DNA from: Desulfovibrionaceae bacterium
GTDB taxonomy: Bacteria; Desulfobacterota; Desulfovibrionia; Desulfovibrionales; Desulfovibrionaceae
NCBI GenBank assembly: GCA_031082225.1
Contig: JAVHLG010000037.1
Span: 1-36,671 of the forward strand
DNA: 36,671 nt
Reading direction: 5' to 3'
Shown: positions 1 to 9,597 of the stretch, piece after piece
Numbering within the stretch: position 1 is the first letter of the stretch
Layout: every line of letters starts with the position of its first letter
Notes under the pieces: generated by a model
Databases searched by the model: none
Seen by the model: only the letters and a program-made list of their open reading frames with translations
Told to the model about the DNA's origin: nothing
Program-made: the position numbers and the translations under genes

Positions 1-20
1 TATTTTTTCATGGGGCAACG

Positions 21-1172
<1,152 letters not shown>

Positions 1173-1323
1173 GGGGGGATCTCCAGGGGATGTTGCGGTG
1201 GAAGGTGGAGGTCAAAAAGTCGGCCCATAAAAAAAGAAGCCAACCCTTGTCAATCGCGCGGGTTTTCCCGGCCTCCGGACGCACGGCGGCCACGCGCCGG
1301 AAAATGCATGCCACAAGGACGGG

Positions 1324-1713
1324 TCACGGCGTCAGATAACGTTCCATGAAAAGGTCGAGAACCTTTTTTTTGTCGGCGTCGGAAAGCAGCATGTAATCCC
1401 GATCCGCCACCTTGAGGGCGAAAAACTCCAGAAGCTTCATGCGCCGGATGTCCAGGGGGACTTTGCGAAATTCCGGGGCGCTCACGAAGACCGCCACATC
1501 CGGGGCCACCTTGTCAACATACCGGATGGGAAGCGGTTCCTTGCCGGGCATGCGGCGGTCCATGACCGCGTCGCCGCTTCTTCCCTCATGCCTCCAGGAA
1601 AACAAACCGCTCATGAACGTCTCGTGGCGGGCGTAACGCATATGGTAGACTATCCCCGCAGCAAGCAGGAGGAGCAGCACGGCGGCCAGGATGATGCCGT
1701 TACGGATGTGCAT
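1324..1713 (-). CDS. Small membrane-anchored protein of unknown function
   Basis: A 129-residue protein I do not recognise. Residues 7-23 are a clear hydrophobic segment (ILAAVLLLLLAAGIVYH), so it is probably anchored in the inner membrane with a soluble, charged C-terminal domain in the periplasm. The soluble part has no cysteine and no motif I can name. It starts 67 nt downstream of the M23 endopeptidase and is followed by icd, so it may be co-transcribed with the peptidase and work in the envelope. That role is context-based inference only. Confidence 0.7.
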   Translation of the reverse strand: MHIRNGIILAAVLLLLLAAGIVYHMRYARHETFMSGLFSWRHEGRSGDAVMDRRMPGKEPLPIRYVDKVAPDVAVFVSAPEFRKVPLDIRRMKLLEFFALKVADRDYMLLSDADKKKVLDLFMERYLTP

Positions 1714-1780
1714 GGCGCATTCGCTTTCCCCCGGGGGAGCGGCCGCAGTCCGCTGGCGCGGACAGCCCGGCGGTCCGGAG

Positions 1781-3151
1781 CTATTGGGATATCTCGCCGC
1801 CGAAACGGCGCATCTTCTGGGTCACGTTGTCTTCCAGCCACTTGGCGTCCCACCATTCGATGGGGATGACCTCCAGCCCGGAGAGCACCATGCCGAAATG
1901 CAGATGATCGCCGAAGGCCAGGCCCGTGGTCCCGGTGCGGCCGATGATCCGGCCCTTGGCCACGGCGTCCCCGGTCTTGACGTCGATCTGGCTCAAGTGT
2001 CCGTACAGGCTTTGCAACCCCAGGCCGTGATCGATGACCACGGTCTGGCCGTAGAGCCCCATATCCCCGGCAAAGACCACCACGCCGTCGTTGGCGGCGG
2101 GCACGGCGGCCCTGGGGGTGGAGGCCAGGTCGATGCCCATGTGGTGCTGCCGGTCGATCATCTCGCCCTTGTAGAAATAGGCGCGTTCGGCCCCAAAGGA
2201 GCCCAGAACCGACGACCCGGGCAGATAGATGAAGGGACCGTTCCACAGGGGTTTGGGCGCGGTCTTGCGGCCGAGGTCGCGCAGCACGGCCTCGTCCTTG
2301 CGGCGCTGGTCGCCGTTGACCTTGCCAAACAGGGTCAGGGGATCACGCGCCTCGGGGTACAGGGCGGCGAAAGCGGGCATCTTCGCGGCCAGGAATTCGT
2401 CCGTGACATCCACCCGCTCCTGCCTGAAACGGCGCTTGATGGCCATGTTCACGAAAAACCCCGTGCGCTCGTTTCCGGCCCGGTCCTCGGCATAGAGTCG
2501 GGGCTTGTAGTCCTCGGCCTCCATGTCCCGGGGATAGGCGAAAAGGCAGGCATAGGAACCCGAGTCCTGCTTGAAGCCCGGGAAAAAACGGTCTCCAACC
2601 ATCACCCCGCTGCGCTCTGGCTCCTTGGAGACGGTGTAGATGACCAGCCCCACCCCGCCCTGGCGCATGTAGTGCGTGGGCGTCAGGGGCCGCACGTTGG
2701 GCGGGGCCATGTCCAGGGTCATGTGGCGGTCGATGCGCGTGGCGTTTCCGGCCCCGAAATTGAAAAAGGATCCGTCCGTGACCACCACCTGCAATTCGAA
2801 CTCCCCGCCACGCAGTTCGGCCTTTTCCAGGCTGAAGGTCTCCATGACGGATTTTTGCAGCCCGTCGTAGGACTTGCGCAAGACGGTATATTTCTTGAGC
2901 CCCTGGCCAGCCGTCACCACGATGGACTTGATGCCGGACCCCGGGTCTTCGGCCTTGACGGTGAACTCCTTTTTAAGCGAAACTGCGTCAATGAGGGGAT
3001 AGAGCGCCACTGTGGGCTTCTCCATATCCTCCATGAGAAAAAGCACGCCCACTCCCGCCGCCGCAAGCGGCCCCAAAATGACCACGGCCAGGAGCACCAT
3101 GCCGACCGGGCCGAGTTTCTTTTTTTTCTTGGTGGGCTTCGTAATGCGCAT
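1781..3151 (-). CDS. Membrane-anchored M23 family metallopeptidase
   Basis: Putative zinc endopeptidase acting on peptidoglycan cross-links, or a LytM-type regulator. The 456-residue protein has a Lys-rich cytoplasmic N-terminus, one transmembrane helix (about residues 15-40), a long Ig-like or all-beta periplasmic region, and a C-terminal M23 domain. The M23 metal ligands are visible: HHMGID (His and Asp), SLYGHLSQI, and the terminal GDHLHFG with its His-x-His pair, so the site looks catalytically intact. The ATG at 3151 opens the minus-strand run; a 3D-domain cell-wall protein is transcribed divergently 76 nt away, which suggests a shared envelope function. Confidence 0.9.
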   Translation of the reverse strand: MRITKPTKKKKKLGPVGMVLLAVVILGPLAAAGVGVLFLMEDMEKPTVALYPLIDAVSLKKEFTVKAEDPGSGIKSIVVTAGQGLKKYTVLRKSYDGLQKSVMETFSLEKAELRGGEFELQVVVTDGSFFNFGAGNATRIDRHMTLDMAPPNVRPLTPTHYMRQGGVGLVIYTVSKEPERSGVMVGDRFFPGFKQDSGSYACLFAYPRDMEAEDYKPRLYAEDRAGNERTGFFVNMAIKRRFRQERVDVTDEFLAAKMPAFAALYPEARDPLTLFGKVNGDQRRKDEAVLRDLGRKTAPKPLWNGPFIYLPGSSVLGSFGAERAYFYKGEMIDRQHHMGIDLASTPRAAVPAANDGVVVFAGDMGLYGQTVVIDHGLGLQSLYGHLSQIDVKTGDAVAKGRIIGRTGTTGLAFGDHLHFGMVLSGLEVIPIEWWDAKWLEDNVTQKMRRFGGEISQ

Positions 3152-3227
3152 GACGATCCTTCAACACGTCCGCCACGCGGCATGCGAGGCGTGTGGTGTC
3201 TTAAACGTTCACCGGGAGCAACACAAG

Positions 3228-3788
3228 GTGCATCAGACGTTTCACACGACCCATGACTGTCCCCGGACGCAGGGAAGGCCGGACTTCGGCCTTGGCTGCG
3301 TCCTGGCCGACCTCGGACGAACGTACGCCCTCCCTGTGGCGGCGCTTTCCGCCATGCTGCTTATCACGGCGACAGCCTTTTTCCAGACGCGCGCCGCATC
3401 CCTGGCCAGGGAGACGGCACGGACGGCCGTGGAACTGTCCATGCGCGCCGACGACACCCGGCTGGCCGGGGATCGCTTCGCCCCCTATCCCGAGCCGCGC
3501 CTGTTTACGGTCACGGTCACGGCCTACAGCCCGACCCCCGATCAGACCTGGGGCGATCCCTGGACCGGGGCCATGGGCCGTCGGGTGCGCCCCGGCAAGA
3601 CCCTGGCCGTCTCCCACGACCTCAAGCATCTCCTGGGCAGCCGGGTCTACGTCCAGGACGTGGGCTACCTGGTGGCCGAGGATCTCATGCACCCCCGCTG
3701 GGAAAACCGGGTGGATCTGTGCCTTGGGGCCCGCGCCCAGGCCGAGGCCTTCGGCGTCAGGCAACTGAACATGATCGTTCTGGACTAA
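3228..3788 (+). CDS. 3D (Asp-Asp-Asp) domain protein, probably cell-wall active
   Basis: The C-terminal part carries a 3D domain, named for three conserved aspartates and related to the catalytic region of MltA-type lytic transglycosylases. Visible landmarks are VTVTAYSPTPDQ, LGSRVYVQDVGYLVAED and NRVDLCLG. A hydrophobic segment (ALPVAALSAMLLITATAFF) precedes it, so the protein is likely membrane-anchored or secreted. The open frame runs upstream into the divergent M23 gene, so I chose the GTG at 3228 because GGAG lies about 9 nt before it and it gives 186 residues with a complete membrane segment. A later ATG near 3354 is also possible. Function (peptidoglycan cleavage) is inferred from the domain. 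Confidence 0.75.
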   Translation: MHQTFHTTHDCPRTQGRPDFGLGCVLADLGRTYALPVAALSAMLLITATAFFQTRAASLARETARTAVELSMRADDTRLAGDRFAPYPEPRLFTVTVTAYSPTPDQTWGDPWTGAMGRRVRPGKTLAVSHDLKHLLGSRVYVQDVGYLVAEDLMHPRWENRVDLCLGARAQAEAFGVRQLNMIVLD

Positions 3789-3802
3789 GCCCCCGCACCC
3801 CC

Positions 3803-3829
3803 CGGCCATCCCCGCCAAGGGCATGGCCG
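3803..3829. terminator. Possible bidirectional terminator hairpin
   Basis: A 7-bp inverted repeat, CGGCCAT at 3803-3809 and ATGGCCG at 3823-3829, sits in the 57-nt gap between the convergent 3D-domain gene and SPOR lipoprotein gene. There is no T-run on either strand, so the call rests on position and symmetry. Confidence 0.35.
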
Positions 3830-3845
3830 CACACCCGCCCTCCGG

Positions 3846-4901
3846 TCATTCCAGGCGCGTGAAGGCCACGGCCTCCACGTCGCCTACGGACATGGACGCC
3901 CCCACCTCCACGGATCCGTCGGCCAGATAGGCCGGGGAGGTGTAGGTGACCAGGGTGTCCGGCAGATAGCCTTCCATCTTGATGGAACTCGGAATCTTCT
4001 CGGCCTTGCGCTTGTAGGCGTCCACGCACAGGAGCAGGTTGCGCTTGGCGTTTTGCGCCGCGGCTTTCTGGGCCATGAGCGGCTCGCCGGTATCGGCCCG
4101 GCTGGTTCCGGTGGTGGCGATGCGCTCGGCGTCCACATGGCACTGTCCCGTCGGGCCGGTGATGACGGCCGGGGCAGCCGGGGCGGCCTTCTGGACGGAG
4201 GACGGCGCCACCGGGGCTTTGGCGGGCCCTGCGGCGGACGTCGCCGGGGCCTGGGGCGGCGCGGCACGGCGCGGATCGCCGGAGATCAGCGTGGGATCGG
4301 AAATGCCCAGGGCGGCCAGGGCGGCCCTGGCCTCGGGTTCGGTTCCCGCCATTTTGGCGTAGACCCGGTAATAGACCTTGCCCTGGGGCGTCTGCCCCTG
4401 CTCGATCGAACCCTGGTGTCCCCTGGCCGCCAGCACGTCGCGCAGGCTCACGGCATTGGCCTCGTGGGCGAAGGAGCCTACCTGGAACGTCAACAGCCCC
4501 GCGACCGGAGCGCCCGTCTGGGGGCTCGGGACAGCATAGGGGGAATGGGTCTGGCCCTGGGGCTGGACCGGCGTGACCGGCGTTCCCTGGGGCGACTGGG
4601 CCACGGGCGCAGGCTGGACCGGAGCAGGGGTTGGCGCGTAGGGCGGCAGGTGCTGCGGGCTGGTGGTGGACACGCTCGGCTGGGGCGACGGGGCAGGGCC
4701 TGCATAACCTGGGTCCGCAGGTGGCGGCGCGCCCCCCAGATCGCGTTCCATGGGGGTCGGCTGCCCGACGTTGCTCCCGGCGCTCGTGGAGGGCGGCGGC
4801 GTCTCCGGGGGAGATCCCAGGATCTCCTTTTCAAAGGCGACCCGTCCGGAACATCCCGCCACAAGCGCCGCCAGAATCACAAACTGCATGATCGTTTTCA
4901 T
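3846..4901 (-). CDS. SPOR-domain lipoprotein
   Basis: Predicted lipoprotein that binds denuded peptidoglycan at division sites or septal wall. From the ATG at 4901 the N-terminus is a lipoprotein signal with lipobox LVAGC, giving Cys17 as the lipidated residue. A long Pro/Gln/Ala-rich linker follows. A SPOR-like domain (about residues 130-200) starts at LLTFQVGSFAHEANAVSLRD and contains KVYYRVYAK. A second Pro/Ala linker leads to a C-terminal domain with CHVDAERIATTG and NAKRNLLLCVDAY that I cannot name. An upstream in-frame ATG at 4913 adds four residues. It follows the L,D-transpeptidase gene by 84 nt in the same direction, fitting a cell-wall operon. Confidence 0.8.
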   Translation of the reverse strand: MKTIMQFVILAALVAGCSGRVAFEKEILGSPPETPPPSTSAGSNVGQPTPMERDLGGAPPPADPGYAGPAPSPQPSVSTTSPQHLPPYAPTPAPVQPAPVAQSPQGTPVTPVQPQGQTHSPYAVPSPQTGAPVAGLLTFQVGSFAHEANAVSLRDVLAARGHQGSIEQGQTPQGKVYYRVYAKMAGTEPEARAALAALGISDPTLISGDPRRAAPPQAPATSAAGPAKAPVAPSSVQKAAPAAPAVITGPTGQCHVDAERIATTGTSRADTGEPLMAQKAAAQNAKRNLLLCVDAYKRKAEKIPSSIKMEGYLPDTLVTYTSPAYLADGSVEVGASMSVGDVEAVAFTRLE

Positions 4902-4985
4902 GGTCTTCTCCATGCCGGTTCGACGCCGTCAACGGGACGGCGCGACTGGGACGCGGGACAGAACCGATACGTCGTCAAGGCCCGC

Positions 4986-6278
4986 TCACGGCCTTGAAAC
5001 GGACGTCTCGGCCCCCTGGCCGACCATAGGCGGAGCATGCTCGAAAAAGACGACCTCCGTGCCCACGTCCAGGATTCTGGCCAGTTCCAAGCCCTCGTCG
5101 TTGCGCATGCGGATGCACCCGTTGGTCACCCGCCTGCCGATGGACTTGGGGTCGTTGTTGCCGTGAATGCGATAGGCGAACCCGTGGGACAGGTGCATTT
5201 TGAACGGTCCCATGGGATTTTTCACCCCCGGCGGCATGACGTCGGGCAGGGTGCGCCCCTTTTGTCTGGCCCGGCGTTTCATGTTCTCCGTGGGCCGCCA
5301 CCAGGGTTCGAATTCGATCTGGGTGATGACCCCCCAGCCTGCCGGGGCCTCCACGTCGCCCGCCGGGGTGGCCACCGTATAGATCCTGGCCGGATGCCTG
5401 ATGCCGTCAGCCTGTTTTTTGTACAAAATAAGGGTGCAATCCGCCAGGTAGACCTCAATGGCGTACCGGGCCTTGCGGTCGTACTGCTCCTGGACGGCTG
5501 GCGTCAGCCGGTCGGCAAAATCCCTCGGGGCCGGTTTTTGCAGATGATCCAGGACGTAGGACACCAACCGCTCGCCCCCCTGGGGATCGGGGACGGGCCA
5601 GTCGGCCGCCCTCCCCCGTGCGGCGGCCGCGTCCGGGGCCATGGCCCCGCCGCCCGGGGTTTCCCGGGAAGGGGACGAAGACGGCGCGAGATCTCCGGGG
5701 ATGGCCGGAACCGGGGGGGAAGCCGCCACCGGCCCCGGGAGGGCGGCCACGGTGGGAGAGATCGCTGCCGGTTCCGCCCCAGGCGCAGGCATCGGCGCAG
5801 GCGGCGAGGCTGTGGTCGGGTCGGCAGGGGCGGCGGCCTCCGCAAGGCCCACCACCGTGCCCACCGCGTCCCCGGGGCCGGGACGCCGCGCCACCTGGAC
5901 CAGCCTGTCGCGGTACAGCACCAGGGCGTCCTGGGAAAAACCCGTGAGGTAGCCGGAAAGGACGTAGCCGCGCACCCCGCCCCGGACCTCGATTTCCGCC
6001 CAGGCCCCGGCCGTTGCGAGCACCCGGACCACTTCTGCGGCCTTGAGAACCCGTTTCGTGGCCGCGCCGGAGTCGGGCGAGGCAAGCAGGCACAGCCCGT
6101 TGAGCCGCACCGCCTCGTGACGCGCCGGGGCGACCTCGGTTCCTGCCGCACCACGGGAAAGGGCCGACTGTCCGTCCGGCAGAGGCGTGTTGTCCCCGGC
6201 CTGCCCCCAGGTCGCCGATGAAAACACCAACACCCCAAAAAACACGGCCAGCCTCGACAACCGCCACACCCGCATCAT
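4986..6278 (-). CDS. Secreted L,D-transpeptidase with SH3 domain (YkuD family)
   Basis: Predicted periplasmic enzyme forming 3-3 peptidoglycan cross-links or attaching proteins to the wall. The 430-residue product has a signal peptide (residues 1 to about 26, ending in SSATWGQA) and a bacterial SH3-like domain (about 45-115). A long Pro/Ala-rich linker precedes the C-terminal YkuD domain. The catalytic signature is present as RIHGNNDPKSIGRRVTNGC followed by IRM, with the nucleophile near Cys388. The start ATG at 6278 overlaps the stop of the nitroreductase gene (ATGA), with GGGGGAA just upstream, which implies translational coupling. An in-frame extension upstream is only the shadow of the nitroreductase gene. 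Confidence 0.9.
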   Translation of the reverse strand: MMRVWRLSRLAVFFGVLVFSSATWGQAGDNTPLPDGQSALSRGAAGTEVAPARHEAVRLNGLCLLASPDSGAATKRVLKAAEVVRVLATAGAWAEIEVRGGVRGYVLSGYLTGFSQDALVLYRDRLVQVARRPGPGDAVGTVVGLAEAAAPADPTTASPPAPMPAPGAEPAAISPTVAALPGPVAASPPVPAIPGDLAPSSSPSRETPGGGAMAPDAAAARGRAADWPVPDPQGGERLVSYVLDHLQKPAPRDFADRLTPAVQEQYDRKARYAIEVYLADCTLILYKKQADGIRHPARIYTVATPAGDVEAPAGWGVITQIEFEPWWRPTENMKRRARQKGRTLPDVMPPGVKNPMGPFKMHLSHGFAYRIHGNNDPKSIGRRVTNGCIRMRNDEGLELARILDVGTEVVFFEHAPPMVGQGAETSVSRP

Positions 6279-7261
6279 GGTTCCCCCGTCCTTGCGGCAT
6301 CCTGGTCCTGTCCTGTTCCGGCATGCCCCCGCCATGTCCCGGGGGCATGAAAAACCCGCACCGGCGGGCGCAGCCTGCCCGCGACCTTGTGGTATCGCTC
6401 CGTGGAATAGCCCAGGGCGATGACCGCGTAAACCGTCTCCTCGCGGCCGATGCCCAGACTTTCCTGAATTTTCCTGTCGTGCTGCATGGCGGCCACGGCA
6501 TAGCCGATCAGACAGGTTCCGATCCCCATGGCATGGGCCGCCAGCAGCATGTTCTGGGCGGCCAGCAGGGCGTCCTCGGCCGGACAACTGGCCCCGGGGC
6601 GGGAGGTGACGACGATGGCTGCGGGGGCCCCGTGGAACAGCCGGTCCGTGCCGTCACGCTCCCAAAGCGCCAGGGCCTGGGCCACAGAGTGGTAATGCTC
6701 CCGGTAATAGTCGTCCAGGTCGGGGCGGCCCACCAGGCGCATGGCCAGCCGGATCACGGGATTGGCCGCCATGGCGTTGAGCTTTCGGAAAAACCGGGCC
6801 AGGGCCTCGCCCAGAAAGGTCACGGCCGGGCGGTCAGGCAACAGGGTGAAGGCCCATTTCTGGCTGTTGTGCCCCGAGGGCGCGCTGATTCCGGCCCGCA
6901 CCAGATCCAGGAGCGCCTCCCGGGGCACGGGCCGCTCCAGATAGCTGCGCACGGAGCGCCGGGAACGCATCAGCCGGATCAGTTCTCCCGGATCGCCCAG
7001 CCCGGGGGCCAGCCAGTCCGATCCGGTCGTGACGGTGGCGAAACTCCCGGCAAAGGGATCCAGGCCGACCACCGCCACCGCCCCCTCGGGACACGCCGCC
7101 TGGCAGTGGCCGCAGGTCAGGCAGGCCTGGTCCGTGACCACGGCCTTTTTGGCCTCCAGGGCCAGGGTCTTGGTGGGGCAGGATCGCACGCACAGACCGC
7201 AGCCCACGCACAAGGCGGCATCGACCACCACCGGCTTCGCCAGATCGGCCCCCGCGCTCAC
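6275..7261 (-). CDS. Ferredoxin-nitroreductase fusion protein
   Basis: Predicted cytosolic flavoprotein: an N-terminal 2[4Fe-4S] ferredoxin domain (CVGCGLCVRSCP and CLTCGHCQAACP) followed by an FMN-dependent nitroreductase domain opening with RSRRSVRSYLERPVP and AGISAPSGHNSQ. Such fusions may accept electrons from ferredoxin to reduce nitro-aromatics, quinones or an unknown substrate; the substrate cannot be read from sequence. I chose the GTG at 7261, giving 328 residues, because the ferredoxin domain begins about 17 residues later and upstream codons overlap the NlpC gene. The start is uncertain. Its likely ribosome-binding site lies inside a perfect hairpin (7265-7285). The end overlaps the L,D-transpeptidase start. 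Confidence 0.88.
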   Translation of the reverse strand: MSAGADLAKPVVVDAALCVGCGLCVRSCPTKTLALEAKKAVVTDQACLTCGHCQAACPEGAVAVVGLDPFAGSFATVTTGSDWLAPGLGDPGELIRLMRSRRSVRSYLERPVPREALLDLVRAGISAPSGHNSQKWAFTLLPDRPAVTFLGEALARFFRKLNAMAANPVIRLAMRLVGRPDLDDYYREHYHSVAQALALWERDGTDRLFHGAPAAIVVTSRPGASCPAEDALLAAQNMLLAAHAMGIGTCLIGYAVAAMQHDRKIQESLGIGREETVYAVIALGYSTERYHKVAGRLRPPVRVFHAPGTWRGHAGTGQDQDAARTGEP

Positions 7262-7359
7262 GCGGCCCCCCAGGCCCTGGGGGGCGACCAGCGGGGCCCA
7301 ACACCCCCGGAAACAAGACCGGACACCGGGAACACAACGAAACAGGAATGTTTTTTCAT
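7258..7359 (-). CDS. Possible 33-residue leader ORF before the nitroreductase
   Basis: A short open frame begins with ATG at 7359 (MKKHSCFVVFPVSGLVSGG) and ends with TGA at 7258-7260, exactly overlapping the chosen GTG start of the nitroreductase (GTGA). Its ribosome-binding site is weak. It could be a translated leader that couples or regulates the downstream gene, or a chance frame in the 112-nt gap after the NlpC gene. No family is recognised. Confidence 0.25.
   Translation of the reverse strand: MKKHSCFVVFPVSGLVSGGVGPRWSPPRAWGAA
7265..7285 (-). promoter_or_regulatory. Hairpin covering the presumed ribosome-binding site
   Basis: Perfect inverted repeat GCCCCCCAGG / CCTGGGGGGC around a single central base, immediately upstream of the GTG at 7261. 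On the minus strand the G-run of the second arm is the only plausible Shine-Dalgarno sequence, so folding would hide it. A regulatory role is inference; its strength depends on the start codon being right. Confidence 0.4.
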
Positions 7360-7373
7360 TCTCAAGCGGGGTG

Positions 7374-8114
7374 TTAGAGGTTGGCTTTCGAGGCCTTGGC
7401 TTCCGTGGCCGCGCTGAGTCGGCGCGCCTCCCCGGAGGCCGTCTTCGGCCCGGCCTCGGTCGGGGCCGCAATGCGCCGGGCGGTCACGAACCACCGGGAG
7501 TAGTCCCCGGAGTCCATGCGCTCCACGCGGACCCCGGCGGCCCGGGACGAGGAATGCAGCATACGGCCGCCGCCGAGAAAGATGCCCACATGATTGATGC
7601 CCGCCTCGCGGTTGGTGGAGAAAAAGACCAGATCCCCGGGCAAAAGCATGTCCCGCCCGACCGGTGCGCCCATGGCCGCCTGATGGGCGCTGTGCCTGGG
7701 CAGGGAGGCCCCCAGGCGCTGGTACACGGCCCTGGTCAGACCCGAGCAGTCCACCCCGGCCGGGCTGTCGCCTCCGAAAAGATAGGGCGCGCCCAGATAG
7801 GCCTCGGCCGCGCGCAGGATGGCCGCCCCCCGTACGTCAAGGCCGGTCACGAGTTCTCCGACGCCCTGGGGGATGGTTTCTTCAATGGCTTTTTTCTCGC
7901 GCAGGGCGGCCACCAGGACGTCGTGCCCCGGCTTTTTCTCGCCGGGACGCAGGGTGTAGAGTTCCTTGTAGCGGGCGTCCAGGCGTCGGGCGCTGGTATG
8001 CAGCATGCCCAGGCCGTCCTCGAATCCGTAGATGGTCTGCCCCATGGCCGGACTGGGAAACCATGCGCCGACAAGGAGCAGGATCAGGGCGGCTGCGTGG
8101 GTCCAGAGGCTCAT
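7374..8114 (-). CDS. NlpC/P60 family cell-wall cysteine hydrolase
   Basis: Predicted periplasmic gamma-D-glutamyl-diamino acid endopeptidase trimming peptidoglycan stem peptides. The 246-residue protein has an N-terminal signal peptide ending around SPAMGQ (residue 26). A helical region follows, then the NlpC/P60 domain from about residue 97. The nucleophile is Cys123 in VDCSGLTRAVYQ, His175 lies in INHVGIFLGGG, and His187 may be the third polar residue. The ATG at 8114 overlaps the stop of the upstream histidine kinase gene by 4 nt, indicating tight co-translation. With the downstream L,D-transpeptidase and SPOR lipoprotein it forms a peptidoglycan-remodelling set. Confidence 0.9.
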   Translation of the reverse strand: MSLWTHAAALILLLVGAWFPSPAMGQTIYGFEDGLGMLHTSARRLDARYKELYTLRPGEKKPGHDVLVAALREKKAIEETIPQGVGELVTGLDVRGAAILRAAEAYLGAPYLFGGDSPAGVDCSGLTRAVYQRLGASLPRHSAHQAAMGAPVGRDMLLPGDLVFFSTNREAGINHVGIFLGGGRMLHSSSRAAGVRVERMDSGDYSRWFVTARRIAAPTEAGPKTASGEARRLSAATEAKASKANL

Positions 8115-9538
8115 CGCCCGTCCTCCGCCATAGGCGGTGCCATGTCGTCCCCGGCCCGGAAACGCTCCGGATCCGACTGACCGGCGTAGGTGATGCGGCA
8201 GGGGGCCTCAACCCGCCTGAGCTTTACGCAGTCCGGCCTGAACAGGCACTGTTCCTGACCGCATATGTCGAACCTGCCCCGGCCGAAGCAGGGTTCAAAG
8301 CCCTCCGCAAGCTGGATTTCACGCACGGCGTCCACAGCCGACAGGCCCACGATGTTCACCCCGGCCAGCCGGGCCTTGGCCGTCAGGAAGCAGGCGTCCA
8401 GCCCCTCGCCCACCATGCCCCCGGGCATCTCGGCCAGGTCGCCGCTCACGGCGTTGTGCAGGGGGAGGCGCAGATTGACGGTGACGCCGCCCCTGGCCGC
8501 GCTATGGACCGTCAACTCGCCGCCGTGCTCCATGACGATCTTGCGGGCCATGGTCAGTCCGATCCCGGAGCCCCGGGCCTTTGTCGTGAAAAACGGATCA
8601 AAGACAAAGGGAAGGTTGTGATCCGATATCCCCGGCCCATCATCGGAGACGGCGATGCACCAGGCCAGTTCCCCCCGCCGGGCCGCCACTCCCACGCGGA
8701 CCTCGCCCGGACCGGAAAACTCCACGGCGTTGCGCAGGATCTCCGACAGGGCCAGATGCATAAGCCCCCGGTCCACGTGGCAGATACCCTCGTCCACATG
8801 GATATCCCACACCACCGCCCGACCGGACTGGGCCGCTGTCCGGGCTGCCTCGGACGTGACCCCTTCCACCAGGGGCAGCAGTGGCGAGGGCGCGGGCTTG
8901 GGTCGCTGTATGGAGGCCAGCCGGACCACCGTGCCCACGATGCCTTCCAGCCGCAGGGCCTCGGAAAAGATGATATCCGGATATTCGGTGGACAGGCCGC
9001 GATCCTGCATCACGGCCCGCATCTTGCGGGAAAAGCCGCCGATGGCGGCCGTGGGATTGCGAATCTGATGGGCCACGGACAAGGCCAGATTCCCCAGGCT
9101 TTCGATAATGTCATGCTGCAATCGGTTTTTTTCGCGCAGCACCAGGGTCTCGCGTTCCCTGACCTTGCGCAGTTCGGTGACGTCCTCGAAGATGCACACC
9201 ACCCCGACCATCCTGCCCCGCCGAAGCACGCAGGAAATGCTGGCGATCAGATGCAGGGCGCGCCCGTCCGGCGTGGTATAGGCGATTTCGCGTTGCGTCG
9301 CGTCCTGGCCCCGCACCACAGCGGCTTCCACCAGGGCGGCGAAGGCGGCGGCTCCTGGCCCATCCGGAAATATCGCGCGCCACAAGAGGCCCTTGAGATC
9401 CTCCCGCCCAAGGCCGAGGATATCCCCGGCGGCCGGACTCGCGGCCGCGACCCGGCCGTCCCGGTCGAAAACCACAAGGCCCACCGGCATGCATTGCAGG
9501 ATGTTGTCTTCGATGACACGCCTGGGGGTCGGCATCAT
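8111..9538 (-). CDS. PAS-domain sensor histidine kinase with Cys-rich C-terminus
   Basis: Soluble sensor kinase of 475 residues with no transmembrane segment. A PAS domain (about residues 10-125) is followed by a dimerisation/phosphoacceptor region with His157 in SVAHQIRNPTAAIGGF. The HATPase domain shows EILRNAVEFS (N box), SDDGPGI (G1), DPFFTTKARGSGIGL (F and G2). Unusually, about 110 residues follow the catalytic domain and include five cysteines spaced C-x8-C-x4-C-x5-C-x9-C (FDICGQEQCLFRPDC region), suggesting a metal or iron-sulfur site. No response regulator gene is adjacent. It starts 59 nt after the DsbA-like gene and overlaps the NlpC gene, so it is probably part of the envelope operon. 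The signal sensed is unknown. Confidence 0.9.
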   Translation of the reverse strand: MMPTPRRVIEDNILQCMPVGLVVFDRDGRVAAASPAAGDILGLGREDLKGLLWRAIFPDGPGAAAFAALVEAAVVRGQDATQREIAYTTPDGRALHLIASISCVLRRGRMVGVVCIFEDVTELRKVRERETLVLREKNRLQHDIIESLGNLALSVAHQIRNPTAAIGGFSRKMRAVMQDRGLSTEYPDIIFSEALRLEGIVGTVVRLASIQRPKPAPSPLLPLVEGVTSEAARTAAQSGRAVVWDIHVDEGICHVDRGLMHLALSEILRNAVEFSGPGEVRVGVAARRGELAWCIAVSDDGPGISDHNLPFVFDPFFTTKARGSGIGLTMARKIVMEHGGELTVHSAARGGVTVNLRLPLHNAVSGDLAEMPGGMVGEGLDACFLTAKARLAGVNIVGLSAVDAVREIQLAEGFEPCFGRGRFDICGQEQCLFRPDCVKLRRVEAPCRITYAGQSDPERFRAGDDMAPPMAEDGR

Positions 9539-9597
9539 GCACCTTTATCCGCCCGAACCGATTCGCCCGGCCGGGGACTGCGACATGCCGCGTCCGG

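Noticed and set aside
1262-1306. Imperfect inverted repeat between icd and the small membrane-protein gene
   Set aside because: TTTTCCCGGC and GCCGGAAAA pair with a gap across a long loop and lack a T-run in the needed direction; too weak to call a terminator.
1691-3256. 521-codon plus-strand frame
   Set aside because: Antisense to the M23 peptidase gene; composition is the high-GC shadow type with no domain.
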